From: Microbispora hainanensis
GTDB lineage: Bacteria > Actinomycetota > Actinomycetes > Streptosporangiales > Streptosporangiaceae
Direction: 5' to 3'
NCBI RefSeq assembly: GCF_036186745.1
Contig: NZ_CP108086.1
Coordinates: 2,108,001 to 2,172,000, forward strand
Length of the DNA stretch: 64,000 nt
Position 1 is the first letter of the stretch. The number at the start of each line of letters is the position of its first letter. Positions 51,687 to 59,916 of the stretch are shown one piece after another. Under the pieces are notes generated by a model, which did no database searches, was not told the origin of the DNA, and was given only the letters and a program-made list of their open reading frames with translations. The position numbers and the translations under genes are program-made.

Positions 51687-52628
51687 TCAGGCGCCGGTGA
51701 GGGCCGCCGCACGGTAGGCGATCTCGCGAGCGGCGCCCATGTAGGCCAGTGCCCCGCTCGAACCCGGGTCGTACGTCATGACCGACTGGCCGTAGCTGGG
51801 GGCCTCGGAGACGCGGACGCTCCTGGGGATGACGGCGTCGAGCACGGTGTCTCCGAAGTGGGAGCGCACCTCCTCGGCCACCTGAGAGGCGAGCCGGGTG
51901 CGCCCGTCGTACATCGTGAGCAGGATGGTGGAGACCGACAGCGTCTGGTTGAGGTGGGCGCGCACCAGCTCCACGTTCTGCAGGAGCTGTGTGAGCCCTT
52001 CCAGGGCGTAGTACTCGCACTGGATGGGGATCAGCACCTCCTGCGCCGCCGCCATGGCGTTCACGGTCAGCAGGCCCAGCGACGGCGGGCAGTCGATGAG
52101 GATGTAGTCGAACTCCATCGAGTCGAACGAGGCGAGCGCCCGCCGCAGACGGGTCTCCCGGCCGACCATCGGAACCAGCTCGATCTCCGCGCCCGCGAGG
52201 TCGAGCGTCGCCGGAGCGCAGAACAGGTTGGGCATGTCGGGGACCGGCTTCACGATCTGCGACAGCTGCATGTCGTCCACGAGCACCTGGTACACCGACG
52301 GCATCCCGGACCGGTGTTCGGTCGCCAACGCCGTAGACGCGTTGCCCTGCGGGTCGAGGTCGACCACGAGAACGCGCTGATCGTGCATGGACAGCGCTGC
52401 CGCGAGGTTGACCGCCGTAGTGGTCTTCCCCACGCCGCCCTTCTGGTTGGCCACCGTCATCACGCGACACCGGGAAGGCCGGGGCCAGGACCCCTCGTCG
52501 CGCGTCGAGTAACCGACGGAAGGCGCAGCCGCCTGCGGGGGCGTGGCGGCTGTTTCACGTGAAACCACAGAACTCAGTGCCTCTCGTACCAGCGGCGAAT
52601 CGCCAGGGTTAAGGGGGGTCTGGGACAC
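51687..52628 (-). CDS. parA: Chromosome-partitioning ATPase ParA
   Basis: The 313-residue Walker-type ATPase drives segregation of ParB-parS complexes. The deviant Walker A is QKGGVGKTTT, Walker A-prime is VVDLDPQGNAST and Walker B is ILIDCPPSLG. An N-terminal extension of about 55 residues (GDSPLVREAL...) is typical of actinomycetes. GTG at 52628 follows AAAGGAC. The stretch VVSRET in this extension is encoded by a parS site. It lies between rsmG and a long gap before parB. Confidence 0.96.
   Translation of the reverse strand: MSQTPLNPGDSPLVREALSSVVSRETAATPPQAAAPSVGYSTRDEGSWPRPSRCRVMTVANQKGGVGKTTTAVNLAAALSMHDQRVLVVDLDPQGNASTALATEHRSGMPSVYQVLVDDMQLSQIVKPVPDMPNLFCAPATLDLAGAEIELVPMVGRETRLRRALASFDSMEFDYILIDCPPSLGLLTVNAMAAAQEVLIPIQCEYYALEGLTQLLQNVELVRAHLNQTLSVSTILLTMYDGRTRLASQVAEEVRSHFGDTVLDAVIPRSVRVSEAPSYGQSVMTYDPGSSGALAYMGAAREIAYRAAALTGA
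52552..52565. promoter_or_regulatory. parS site 3, inside the parA coding sequence
   Basis: Perfect GTTTCACGTGAAAC core within TGTTTCACGTGAAACC. It is read in the parA frame as part of VVSRET, about 65 bases after the start codon. Confidence 0.92.
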
Positions 52629-52782
52629 GGTCGTCGTCCTTTCGACCGGCGAGACAGGGGGACGAGGCCAGCCCACCCCGGAGGACCGGCCTGCTGTCGC
52701 GATCTCCCAGCGTAGGGGGAGCCGAGTCTCCGGCCAACCCAGGCCCGCTGTCACACCGCCTGATCCGGCGTCCGCCACCGGC

Positions 52783-53475
52783 TCACCTCTTTCGTCGCCT
52801 CCGCGTTTCCGTTCGCGGAGATCGTCCGGCGACGACGCGAACGAGGGTCGCGGGCGGCTCGACCCTACCGCGCCCCACTGTGGCCAACTCGACGTGCCTC
52901 ACGCCGAACGAATCCAACCGGGGGCGGGCGGCGTCCAGCTCCTCCTGTGCCCGCTCCCCCTTCATCGCGAGCAACTCCCCGCCCTCGTGTAGCAGCGGCA
53001 TCGACCACGACAGCAAACGGTCGAGCGGCGCGACCGCCCGCGCCGTCGCCACGTCGAAGACGCGCTTGCCGGCGAGCTCCTCGGCCCGCCCGCGCAGCAC
53101 CTCCACGTTGTCGAGCTTGAGCGCCTCGACGCACTCCGACAGGAACACGGTGCGACGCAGCAGCGGCTCCAGCAGCGTCACCGTCACGTCGGGCCGGACG
53201 ATCGCGAGCACAAGGCCGGGCAGGCCGGCGCCCGAGCCGATGTCGATCAGCGTCGAGTCCGGCGGGACCGCCTCCTCCACGACCGCACAGTTCAGCAGGT
53301 GCCGGTCCCAGATGCGGGGCACCTCGCGCGGCCCCAGCAGTCCCCGCACCACGCCCGGCCCGGCGAGCAACTCGGCGAACACCCGAGCCCGCTCCAACGC
53401 CTCGCCGGTGAAAATCTCCCGGGCCACCGGGGGCGCCTCGGGCAGCTCGTTGCTCTCCGTCATCACTTCACTCAT
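52783..53475 (-). CDS. rsmG: 16S rRNA (guanine-N7) methyltransferase RsmG
   Basis: The 230-residue enzyme methylates 16S rRNA G527 with SAM. It has the SAM motif LIDIGSGAGLPGLVLAIVRP and the family stretch RIWDRHLLNCAVV; the C-terminus is Arg-rich (RTETRRRRKR). Start at 53475 is taken; ATG at 53463 is a close alternative. It sits between jag and parA, the conserved order. A strong hairpin separates it from jag. Confidence 0.95.
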   Translation of the reverse strand: MSEVMTESNELPEAPPVAREIFTGEALERARVFAELLAGPGVVRGLLGPREVPRIWDRHLLNCAVVEEAVPPDSTLIDIGSGAGLPGLVLAIVRPDVTVTLLEPLLRRTVFLSECVEALKLDNVEVLRGRAEELAGKRVFDVATARAVAPLDRLLSWSMPLLHEGGELLAMKGERAQEELDAARPRLDSFGVRHVELATVGRGRVEPPATLVRVVAGRSPRTETRRRRKR

Positions 53476-53580
53476 CCAGGAACGCTCTTGGCCAAGGGTA
53501 ACCGTCCTTCCCTCTCGGCGACGGCCTGCGGTGCGGACCCGGCCAGAGCGGGAGGGCGGGAAGGGACGTACAGGACGGAA

Positions 53581-53615
53581 AAGCCGCCGGTCCCGGATGT
53601 CGGGACCGGCGGCTT
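53581..53615 (-). terminator. Perfect 15-bp terminator after jag
   Basis: AAGCCGCCGGTCCCG pairs fully with its complement across 5 bases, 35 bases after the jag stop. It ends the rpmH-rnpA-yidD-yidC-jag transcript, so rsmG needs its own promoter in the 53476-53580 interval. Confidence 0.85.
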
Positions 53616-53649
53616 CCCCGCGTCGAAACTGTCGGAACTGTGAGAGCGG

Positions 53650-54144
53650 TCAGGCGGGCAGGACCACCACGAAGCGGCGGGGCTCCTCGCCCTCGGACTC
53701 GCTGCGCAGGCCCGCCGCGGCGACCGCGTCGTGAACGATCTTTCGCTCGAACGGCGTCATCGGCTTGAGCGCCTTCGGCTCGCCGGTGCGCTTGACGTCT
53801 TCGGCGGCCGCGGTGCCCACCTTGGTGAGCTCGGCACGGCGCCGCTCCCGATAGCCGCCCACGTCGAGCATGAGCCGCGAACGCTCCCCCGTCTGACGGT
53901 GCACGGCCAGGCGCGTCAGCTCCTGCAGCGCCTCCAGCACCTCGCCGCCGGGTCCCACGAGCTCATCGCCCTTGACGCCGACGATCGAGACCACGGCACG
54001 GTCTCCCTCGACGTCCATGTCGATGTCGCCGTCCAGGTCGGCGATGTCGAGCAGGCCCTCCAGGTAGTCCGCCGCGATCTCGCCCTCCTGTTCCAGGGCT
54101 TCGATGTCGGGAGCAGGCTTGAGGGTCTCCTCAGCTTCGGTCAC
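53650..54144 (-). CDS. jag: RNA-binding protein KhpB/Jag (KH-R3H)
   Basis: The 164-residue protein has a KH domain (VVSIVGVKGDELVGPGGEVLEALQEL) and a C-terminal R3H domain (MTPFERKIVHDAVAAAGLRSESEGEEPRRFVVV). It lacks the long Jag N-domain, as in other actinomycetes. It is thought to act with KhpA as an RNA chaperone and is always linked to yidC. GTG start; separated from yidC by 18 bases. Confidence 0.94.
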   Translation of the reverse strand: MTEAEETLKPAPDIEALEQEGEIAADYLEGLLDIADLDGDIDMDVEGDRAVVSIVGVKGDELVGPGGEVLEALQELTRLAVHRQTGERSRLMLDVGGYRERRRAELTKVGTAAAEDVKRTGEPKALKPMTPFERKIVHDAVAAAGLRSESEGEEPRRFVVVLPA

Positions 54145-54162
54145 GTCCGGACTCTCCTTCTC

Positions 54163-55113
54163 CTACGACTTCTTGCTGCCGGTGCGCTTGCTGCGGGGCT
54201 GGCGCGTCGGCTGCTGACGGACGATCTTGGGGGCGGGTTCCGGCTCAGGCTGCGCCGGCGCCTTGGGCTTTCCCACCAGCTTGGTGAAGATGCCGTTCGT
54301 CGGCTCGGGAGTGGTGATGTTGCCCTTCTCGTCCACGACCGGCATCGGGTGACGGCTGTAGAACCAGTGCTGCTGGCCGAGTGTCCACAGGTTGGTGGTC
54401 ACCCAGTAGAGGATCAGACCGAGCTGGAAGTTCAGGCTGAAGACGGCGAACAGCGGCGAGATGTACATCAGGATCTTCTGCTGCTGCGCCATGGGGTTGT
54501 CCGGCATCTGCGCCATCGAACGCTTCACGCTCTGCCGGACGGTGAGGAACGTGGTGCACGAGCTGATGGCCACGAAGCAGGCGAGGACGATCTTCGTCGT
54601 CACCGGCTGGGCGCCGAGGCTCCGGATGACCTCGGCGCTGTCGAAGAACTTCGCGGCCAGCGGCGCGCCGAGGACATGCGCGGCACGCGCGCTGTTCACC
54701 AGCTCCTTGGTCATGCCGAAAACGGCCCGGTCCTCGGCGATGGCCCGCAGCACGGTGAACATCGAGATGAAGATCGGGAACTGCGCGACGATCGGGAGGC
54801 AGCCACCGAGCGGGTTGGCCCCGGCCTCCTGGTACAGCCGCATGACCTCCTGGTTCATGCGCTGCTTGTCGTTCTTGTACTTCTTGCGCAGCTCCTGGAC
54901 CTTGGGCGCCAGCTCCTGCATCTTGCGCGACGAGCGCATCTGCTTCATGAAGAGCGGGAAGATCAGCAGACGCATCAGCACGGTCAGCGTGATGATGGTC
55001 AGCGCCCAGTTGAGACCGCTGCTGGAGGGGATGAAAGTGCTGTAGCCGGCGTGGATCTGGGTGATCACCCAGGCCACCGCCGTATACAGCCAATTCAGGA
55101 ATGGCAGCTCCAC
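54163..55113 (-). CDS. yidC: Membrane protein insertase YidC
   Basis: The 316-residue insertase has the five-segment Oxa1/YidC core: first segment after ELPFLNWLYTAVAWVI, the cytoplasmic helical hairpin with LAPKVQELRKKYKNDKQRMNQEVMRLYQEAGANPLGGCLP, and later segments around YISPLFAVFSLNFQLGLILYWVTTNLWTLGQQ. The C-terminal tail is basic and Pro-rich (PRSKRTGSKKS), as in relatives, and may contact ribosomes. GTG start. It lies between yidD and jag. Confidence 0.97.
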   Translation of the reverse strand: MELPFLNWLYTAVAWVITQIHAGYSTFIPSSSGLNWALTIITLTVLMRLLIFPLFMKQMRSSRKMQELAPKVQELRKKYKNDKQRMNQEVMRLYQEAGANPLGGCLPIVAQFPIFISMFTVLRAIAEDRAVFGMTKELVNSARAAHVLGAPLAAKFFDSAEVIRSLGAQPVTTKIVLACFVAISSCTTFLTVRQSVKRSMAQMPDNPMAQQQKILMYISPLFAVFSLNFQLGLILYWVTTNLWTLGQQHWFYSRHPMPVVDEKGNITTPEPTNGIFTKLVGKPKAPAQPEPEPAPKIVRQQPTRQPRSKRTGSKKS

Positions 55114-55117
55114 CGAG

Positions 55118-55432
55118 CTAGCTCCCTTGCGTTTCGTCGTGAGACCGGACTCGGCGTGGGGGCACCGGGTCGAAACCTCCAGGATGGAACGGGTGACACC
55201 GTCCGATACGCCTGACGGTCAGCCATGCCCCGCGCGCCGCTCCATGAACGGCGACGGCTTCCAGACCATAGGCGCTGCAGGACGGCTCGAACCGGCACCT
55301 CGGCCCCAGCATCGGGCTGATGAAGGCACGGTAGAACCGGATGATCGCGAGCAGCACGCGAGCGACCGGCCCGGTCGCGGGCCGATCGGCCTCCCCGGCC
55401 GTCGCGGCCGGAGTCGGTTGCTGCGCTGTCAT
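55118..55432 (-). CDS. yidD: Membrane protein insertion efficiency factor YidD
   Basis: The 104-residue protein has the YidD core [29 protein letters not shown] with three conserved Cys, followed by [17 protein letters not shown]. It assists YidC-dependent insertion at the membrane. It overlaps rnpA by ATGA and ends four bases before yidC. Confidence 0.96.
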   Translation of the reverse strand: MTAQQPTPAATAGEADRPATGPVARVLLAIIRFYRAFISPMLGPRCRFEPSCSAYGLEAVAVHGAARGAWLTVRRIGRCHPFHPGGFDPVPPRRVRSHDETQGS

Positions 55433-55806
55433 GACCGTCCATCCGTCGGGGTCCGGGAATCGGACCCACGCCGCCGGAGTAAACGACTCAGCGCGACGTC
55501 GAGTTCGGCGGCCAGGTGCTCGCTGCGCGCGGACGCGGCCGGTGGATTGGCGCGTACCACCAGAAGGCTACCTCTCGGCAGCAGTGGCAGACGGCTCCGC
55601 ACAAGGTGTCTCAACCTGCGCCTGACCTGGTTCCGCACCACGGCGCCACCGACTGCCTTGCTCACGACGAAGCCGACCAGCGGTGGCTCGTCGGCGTCAC
55701 GCAGGTTCAGGTGTGCGACCAGGGTCGGACGCCCGGCGCGACGCCCACGGCGAATCGCGTCGGCGAACTCGTCACCCCGCCGCATGCGGGACGCGGACGG
55801 CAGCAC
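55429..55806 (-). CDS. rnpA: Ribonuclease P protein component
   Basis: The 125-residue basic protein has the RNR motif region [25 protein letters not shown], which binds RNase P RNA in tRNA 5-prime maturation. It starts [21 protein letters not shown], the family N-terminus, from GTG. It overlaps yidD and lies 61 bases from rpmH in the classic order. Confidence 0.97.
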   Translation of the reverse strand: MLPSASRMRRGDEFADAIRRGRRAGRPTLVAHLNLRDADEPPLVGFVVSKAVGGAVVRNQVRRRLRHLVRSRLPLLPRGSLLVVRANPPAASARSEHLAAELDVALSRLLRRRGSDSRTPTDGRS

Positions 55807-55867
55807 CGGGCCTTCCTCGACGTATGGCCGCCCGCTCCGCTCGGCACGGGCGGGCGGCGTCTGGTCG

Positions 55868-56005
55868 TCAGACCGTCAGCTCGGCGCGGCCCTTGCGGCG
55901 GCGCGCGGCCAGGATGGCGCGGCCGGCCCGGGTGCGCATGCGCAGCCGGAAGCCGTGGGTCTTCGCGCGGCGACGGTTGTTCGGCTGGTAAGTACGCTTG
56001 CTCAC
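55868..56005 (-). CDS. rpmH: 50S ribosomal protein L34
   Basis: The 45-residue protein reads [19 protein letters not shown] and ends RKGRAELTV, standard L34. The GTG follows GGAG. It heads the rpmH-rnpA-yidD-yidC-jag operon, divergent from dnaA. Confidence 0.98.
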   Translation of the reverse strand: MSKRTYQPNNRRRAKTHGFRLRMRTRAGRAILAARRRKGRAELTV

Positions 56006-56440
56006 GGGTGGGCTCCATGCTTCGGGTACGTCCGCGGCGTTCCGCGGGCGCGGTACATTCCAAGGTCACGGCTCGTCAGATGCGCGGGCATGCGAAAAAG
56101 CCGTCGCGTGATTAGCCGACCGGGATACGTTACGGGCCCACCGTACGTCAGGTCAAACCGGCACACGTGACGGCAAGCGAGTACGGCGAGCGACCATGGG
56201 CCGTTAGGCTGTGGACAACGCCTTGAACGCAGGTTGCGCACACCGCTACCGTCGGCCGTCCGGCCCTTCCCCCCATCAGCGTGAATGTGCCCGGGGAGAA
56301 TGCACGGGCTGTGCACATCGTGTGGATCATATGTGGATGGCAGCCGGACGAGGACCGGTGCGGCGAGGCGCACAGGACTGAGAAACGACACGGATCGCGG
56401 CGGGCGAGCGGGGCCGCGTAACGAGAGGAGGGGCCGAGCC
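56006..56440. promoter_or_regulatory. rpmH-dnaA divergent regulatory region
   Basis: This 435-base gap must hold promoters for both directions. TAGGCT (56205-56210) is a plausible dnaA -10. A perfect reverse DnaA box TGTGGACAA (56210-56218) sits on its start point, which suggests autoregulation. TGTGGATCA (56321-56329) and TGTGGATGG (56332-56340) are weaker boxes 11 bases apart. No gene is seen. Confidence 0.6.
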
Positions 56441-58147
56441 ATGGAAGGCGTCGATCTCAACGCTGTATGGGCTCGGGCGCTCAGGACCCTGCTCGACGAG
56501 GGCGTCTCGGGGCAGCAGCGCGCGTTCCTCCAGATGACGCAGCCCTCCGGCCTCATCAACGACACGATTCTCCTGGCGGCCCCCAACGACTTCGCCAAGG
56601 AGGTCATCGAGGTACGGCTGCGCCCGCTGATCGTGCACGCGTTGTCGCAGGAGCTCGGCCGGCCCGTGCGGATCGCCGTGATGGTGGATCCCGGCGCCGG
56701 TCTGCCCGCCGCCTCGGACCCCGCCGCGGCGTCGCCGGCCGATCATCGTCCACAGGCGCCGTCCACAGATTATCCACAGCCCCGTCCGCAGGCTCCGCGC
56801 TTTCCCTTAGCTGAGGACGGCCCGATCCGCCGCGACGCCGAGCCGCATTATCCACAGGGCCAGCAGTATCCACAGCCTCCGCAGCACATGTCCCCGCCGG
56901 ACCACGCGCAGCGGCCCGGCGGTTACTCCCCCGAGCCGCCCGCCGCGCCCAAGCCCGAGCCGGTGCCGGGCCCAGTGGCCGGTCCCGCATCCGGCCCCGT
57001 GTCCTCCGGTCCCGTGCCGGGCCCGGTGCCAGGCGCCGTACCCGGTTCTGTGCCGGGCGGCCCCGGGCAGAACCGCTGGGACGCCCGCAGTGGCCGCACC
57101 TCCGGCGAGCCGGCCCGGCTGAACGCCAAGTACACCTTCGAGACGTTCGTCATCGGCGCCAGCAACCGCTTCGCGCACGCCGCCGCCGTCGCGGTCGCCG
57201 AGGCCCCCGCCAAGGCGTACAACCCGCTGTTCATCTACGGCGACTCAGGGCTGGGGAAGACCCACCTGCTGCACGCGATCGGCCACTACGCGCAGAGCCT
57301 GTACGACGGCGCCCGGGTGCGGTACGTGAGCTCCGAGGAGTTCACCAACGACTTCATCAACTCCATCCGCGACCACAAGGCCGACGGGTTCCGCTCCCGC
57401 TTCCGGGCTGTGGACATCCTCCTTGTCGACGACATCCAGTTCCTGGAGGGCAAGGAGCAGACGCAGGAGGAGTTCTTCCACACCTTCAACACCCTCCACA
57501 ACGCCAGCAAGCAGATCGTCATCTCCAGCGACCGGGCGCCCAAGCAGCTCGTGACGCTGGAAGACCGGCTGCGCAACCGGTTCGAGTGGGGGCTGATCAC
57601 CGACGTCCAGCCGCCCGAGCTGGAGACCCGCATCGCGATCCTGCGCAAGAAGGCGATCCAGGAGGGCCTGGCCGCGCCGCCCGACGTGCTGGAGTACATC
57701 GCCAGCCGCATCGCGACCAACATCCGCGAGCTCGAGGGCGCGCTCATCCGGGTCACCGCGTTCGCCAGCCTCAACCGGCAGTCCGTGGACATCCAGCTCG
57801 CCGAGATCGTCCTCAAGGACCTCATCAGCGAGGACGCGAGCCCGGAGATCACCATCTCCCTCATCATGTCCACAACCGCCGAATACTTCGGTGTGTCGCT
57901 CGACGACCTGTGTGGAAGCTCACGCTCGCGCGCCCTGGTCACCGCCCGCCAGATCGCCATGTATCTGGCCCGCGAGCTGACCGACCTGTCGCTGCCGAAG
58001 ATCGGCCAGCAGTTCGGGGGACGCGACCACACCACCGTGATGCACGCGGAGCGTAAGATCCGGTCGCTCATGGCGGAGCGGCGCTCGATGTACAACCAGG
58101 TCAACGAGCTGACGACACGGATCAAGCAGCGGGCACGCAACGCTTAG
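56441..58147 (+). CDS. dnaA: Chromosomal replication initiator DnaA
   Basis: The 568-residue initiator has domain I ([21 protein letters not shown]), a long Pro-rich linker (about 90-230), the AAA+ domain with Walker [10 protein letters not shown] near residue 267, Walker [12 protein letters not shown] and [11 protein letters not shown], and domain IV with the box-binding helix [15 protein letters not shown]. The linker repeats [17 protein letters not shown]. Its DNA contains several DnaA boxes and a rare TTA Leu codon (56807). The ATG follows GAGAGGAGG. It is followed by oriC and dnaN. Confidence 0.98.
   Translation: MEGVDLNAVWARALRTLLDEGVSGQQRAFLQMTQPSGLINDTILLAAPNDFAKEVIEVRLRPLIVHALSQELGRPVRIAVMVDPGAGLPAASDPAAASPADHRPQAPSTDYPQPRPQAPRFPLAEDGPIRRDAEPHYPQGQQYPQPPQHMSPPDHAQRPGGYSPEPPAAPKPEPVPGPVAGPASGPVSSGPVPGPVPGAVPGSVPGGPGQNRWDARSGRTSGEPARLNAKYTFETFVIGASNRFAHAAAVAVAEAPAKAYNPLFIYGDSGLGKTHLLHAIGHYAQSLYDGARVRYVSSEEFTNDFINSIRDHKADGFRSRFRAVDILLVDDIQFLEGKEQTQEEFFHTFNTLHNASKQIVISSDRAPKQLVTLEDRLRNRFEWGLITDVQPPELETRIAILRKKAIQEGLAAPPDVLEYIASRIATNIRELEGALIRVTAFASLNRQSVDIQLAEIVLKDLISEDASPEITISLIMSTTAEYFGVSLDDLCGSSRSRALVTARQIAMYLARELTDLSLPKIGQQFGGRDHTTVMHAERKIRSLMAERRSMYNQVNELTTRIKQRARNA
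56746..56874 (+). promoter_or_regulatory. DnaA boxes inside the dnaA linker coding region
   Basis: Two perfect boxes TTATCCACA (56770-56778, 56848-56856) and three near matches (TCGTCCACA 56746, CCGTCCACA 56759, GTATCCACA 56866) lie in one orientation. In the dnaA frame the last three sites at 56770, 56848 and 56866 encode YPQ each time (DYPQP, HYPQG, QYPQP). Confidence 0.75.
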
Positions 58148-58250
58148 TACACAGCTGTGGATAACTCTGTGGATCAAAAACGCCGCCCTCGGCGGCGGCT
58201 CCGTCGCGATACCCCCACCCTCTCCGGCCCTCCAACACGCCGTCCCCACT

Positions 58251-58327
58251 TGGGGACAACTTTGGGGAGAACCTGGGGATCGTTTGGGGAATACCCGTGG
58301 ACGACCTGGGGACGCCCTGTGCGTACA
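58251..58327 (-). repeat. 11-bp-phased weak DnaA-box array 1
   Basis: TGGGGA or CGTGGA cores begin at 58251, 58263, 58274, 58285, 58296 and 58307, with a weaker TGTGCG at 58318. Spacings are 12 then 11 throughout. All point the same way as the strong box at 58156. Confidence 0.8.
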
Positions 58328-58359
58328 CGTCACACACAACTCAGGTGTCCCTTTTACCC

Positions 58360-58436
58360 CGTGGACAACCGGTGGAAACCTCGTGGATTACTCGTGGACA
58401 GAGGGCACTCCGCCTGGGGAACGGGTGTGGGCACAG
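58360..58436 (-). repeat. 11-bp-phased weak DnaA-box array 2
   Basis: Cores begin at 58360 (CGTGGACAA), 58371, 58382, 58393, 58415 and 58426, with one empty 11-bp slot at 58404. The period is exactly 11 bases, and the orientation is the same as array 1. Confidence 0.8.
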
Positions 58437-58671
58437 CGCGGCCGCCCACAGTCCACAGGGGGTCCGTCCACGTTTCCCCCACACCGGCAGTGGATGAATC
58501 AGCTCCGCTGAGCTGCGAAAATGCTCGACATCCACATATCCACACTGCCTAATGAGACGACTTGTATCTCTCTCCCTAAGAACTCAAGAACCATAGAAGG
58601 GGTTCTGGAGGCGCACAGGTGCGGGAGAGTGAAGACTTGACGAAGCAGCGACACCCAGGAGGCTGATCCAC

Positions 58672-59811
58672 GTGATGTTCCGGATCGATCGCGACGTGCT
58701 CGCCGAGGCCGTGGCGTGGACGGCACGGAGCCTTCCGGCCCGTCCCTCGGTGCCGGTGCTCGCCGGCATGCGGCTGGAGGTGACCGACGACCAGCGGCTG
58801 AAGCTCTCCGGCTTCGACTACGAGGTCTCCGCGGAGGTGACCCTCGAAGTGCAGACCGGAGAGCCGGGAGTGGTGCTGGTCTCCGGCAAGCTCCTCGCCG
58901 AGATCACCCGCGCGCTCCCCGCACAGCCGGTCGAGCTGGTCGTGGACGGCGCCAAGGCCGTCGTCACCTGTGGCAGCGCCCGGTTCACACTTCTCACCAT
59001 GCCTGTGGAGGACTACCCGTCCCTGCCGGCCATGCCGCCCGCCGCCGGACGGGTCGGCAGCGACGTGTTCGCCTCCGCCGTCGGCCAGGTGGCCGTCGCC
59101 GCGGGCAAGGACGACACCCTCCCGATGCTCACCGGCGTACGCATGGAGATCGAGGGCGACACGGTGACCCTCGCCGCCACCGACCGCTACCGCCTCGCCG
59201 TACGCGAGCTGAAGTGGCAGCCCGAGCAGCCGGACTTCCAGGCCATCGCGATGATCCCGGGCCGTACGCTGGCGGACACGGCGAAGGCGCTGGGCGGCAC
59301 GGGCGCGGAGGTCGAGATCGCGCTGAGCTCTGCCGGCGGCACCGGCGAGGGCATGATCGGGTTCTCCAGCTCCGGACGGCGGACGACGACCCGGCTGCTC
59401 GACCCCGAGTTCCCCAAATATCGCTCGCTGCTGCCCACCGAGTTCTCCGCCCGCGCGGACCTGTCCACAGCCTCGTTCGTCGAGGCCGTCAAGCGCGTCG
59501 CGCTGGTCGCCGAGCGCAACACCCCCGTACGGCTGGCCTTCCGCGGCGGAGAGGTCGTCCTGGAGGCCGGCAGCGGCGACGAGGCACAGGCTGTGGAGGC
59601 GCTGCCGGTCGATTTCGACGGCGACGAGATCAACATCGCCTTCAACCACCAGTTCCTGCTGGAGGGCCTGGGGGCGATCGACTCCGACGTCGCGCGGCTG
59701 CAGTTCACCACGCCGACCAAGCCCGCCATCCTCACCGGGGGCAAGCCTGTGGACGACGGGGGCAGCGAGGACTACCGCTACCTCATCATGCCCATCCGCC
59801 TGTCCAGCTGA
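58672..59811 (+). CDS. dnaN: DNA polymerase III sliding clamp (canonical DnaN)
   Basis: The 379-residue clamp tethers the polymerase to DNA. It has all three subdomains and ends DYRYLIMPIRLSS; the MPIRL tail is part of the partner-binding groove. Start is GTG at 58672 after AGGAGG; an ATG follows at once. It stands between oriC and gnd in the conserved order. A CTGTCCACA near-box lies in its coding region at 59461. The second clamp at 382-1473 is shorter by 16 residues. Confidence 0.97.
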   Translation: MMFRIDRDVLAEAVAWTARSLPARPSVPVLAGMRLEVTDDQRLKLSGFDYEVSAEVTLEVQTGEPGVVLVSGKLLAEITRALPAQPVELVVDGAKAVVTCGSARFTLLTMPVEDYPSLPAMPPAAGRVGSDVFASAVGQVAVAAGKDDTLPMLTGVRMEIEGDTVTLAATDRYRLAVRELKWQPEQPDFQAIAMIPGRTLADTAKALGGTGAEVEIALSSAGGTGEGMIGFSSSGRRTTTRLLDPEFPKYRSLLPTEFSARADLSTASFVEAVKRVALVAERNTPVRLAFRGGEVVLEAGSGDEAQAVEALPVDFDGDEINIAFNHQFLLEGLGAIDSDVARLQFTTPTKPAILTGGKPVDDGGSEDYRYLIMPIRLSS

Positions 59812-59916
59812 CACGGCCCGAACACCCCGGGCGTACGATCTCCTGCGGGCATGGACCCCTTGTGCATGGGTACGCGTGCCTCCGTGGACGACGCAGACGT
59901 TTGAGGGGTGGCTCAG

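Larger units (their letters stand above)
58148..58671. other. oriC: Origin of replication oriC
   Basis: The 524-base dnaA-dnaN gap is dense in DnaA-box-like sites. A perfect box TGTGGATAA lies at 58156-58164, with TGTGGATCA 12 bases later. Two arrays of degenerate TGGGGA/CGTGGA sites repeat every 11 bases (58251-58327 and 58360-58436). Opposite-strand boxes follow (CAGTCCACA 58449, ATATCCACA 58536). An AT-richer stretch at about 58547-58600 is a candidate unwinding element and also the likely dnaN promoter region. Position and content are those of an actinomycete oriC. Confidence 0.93.
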
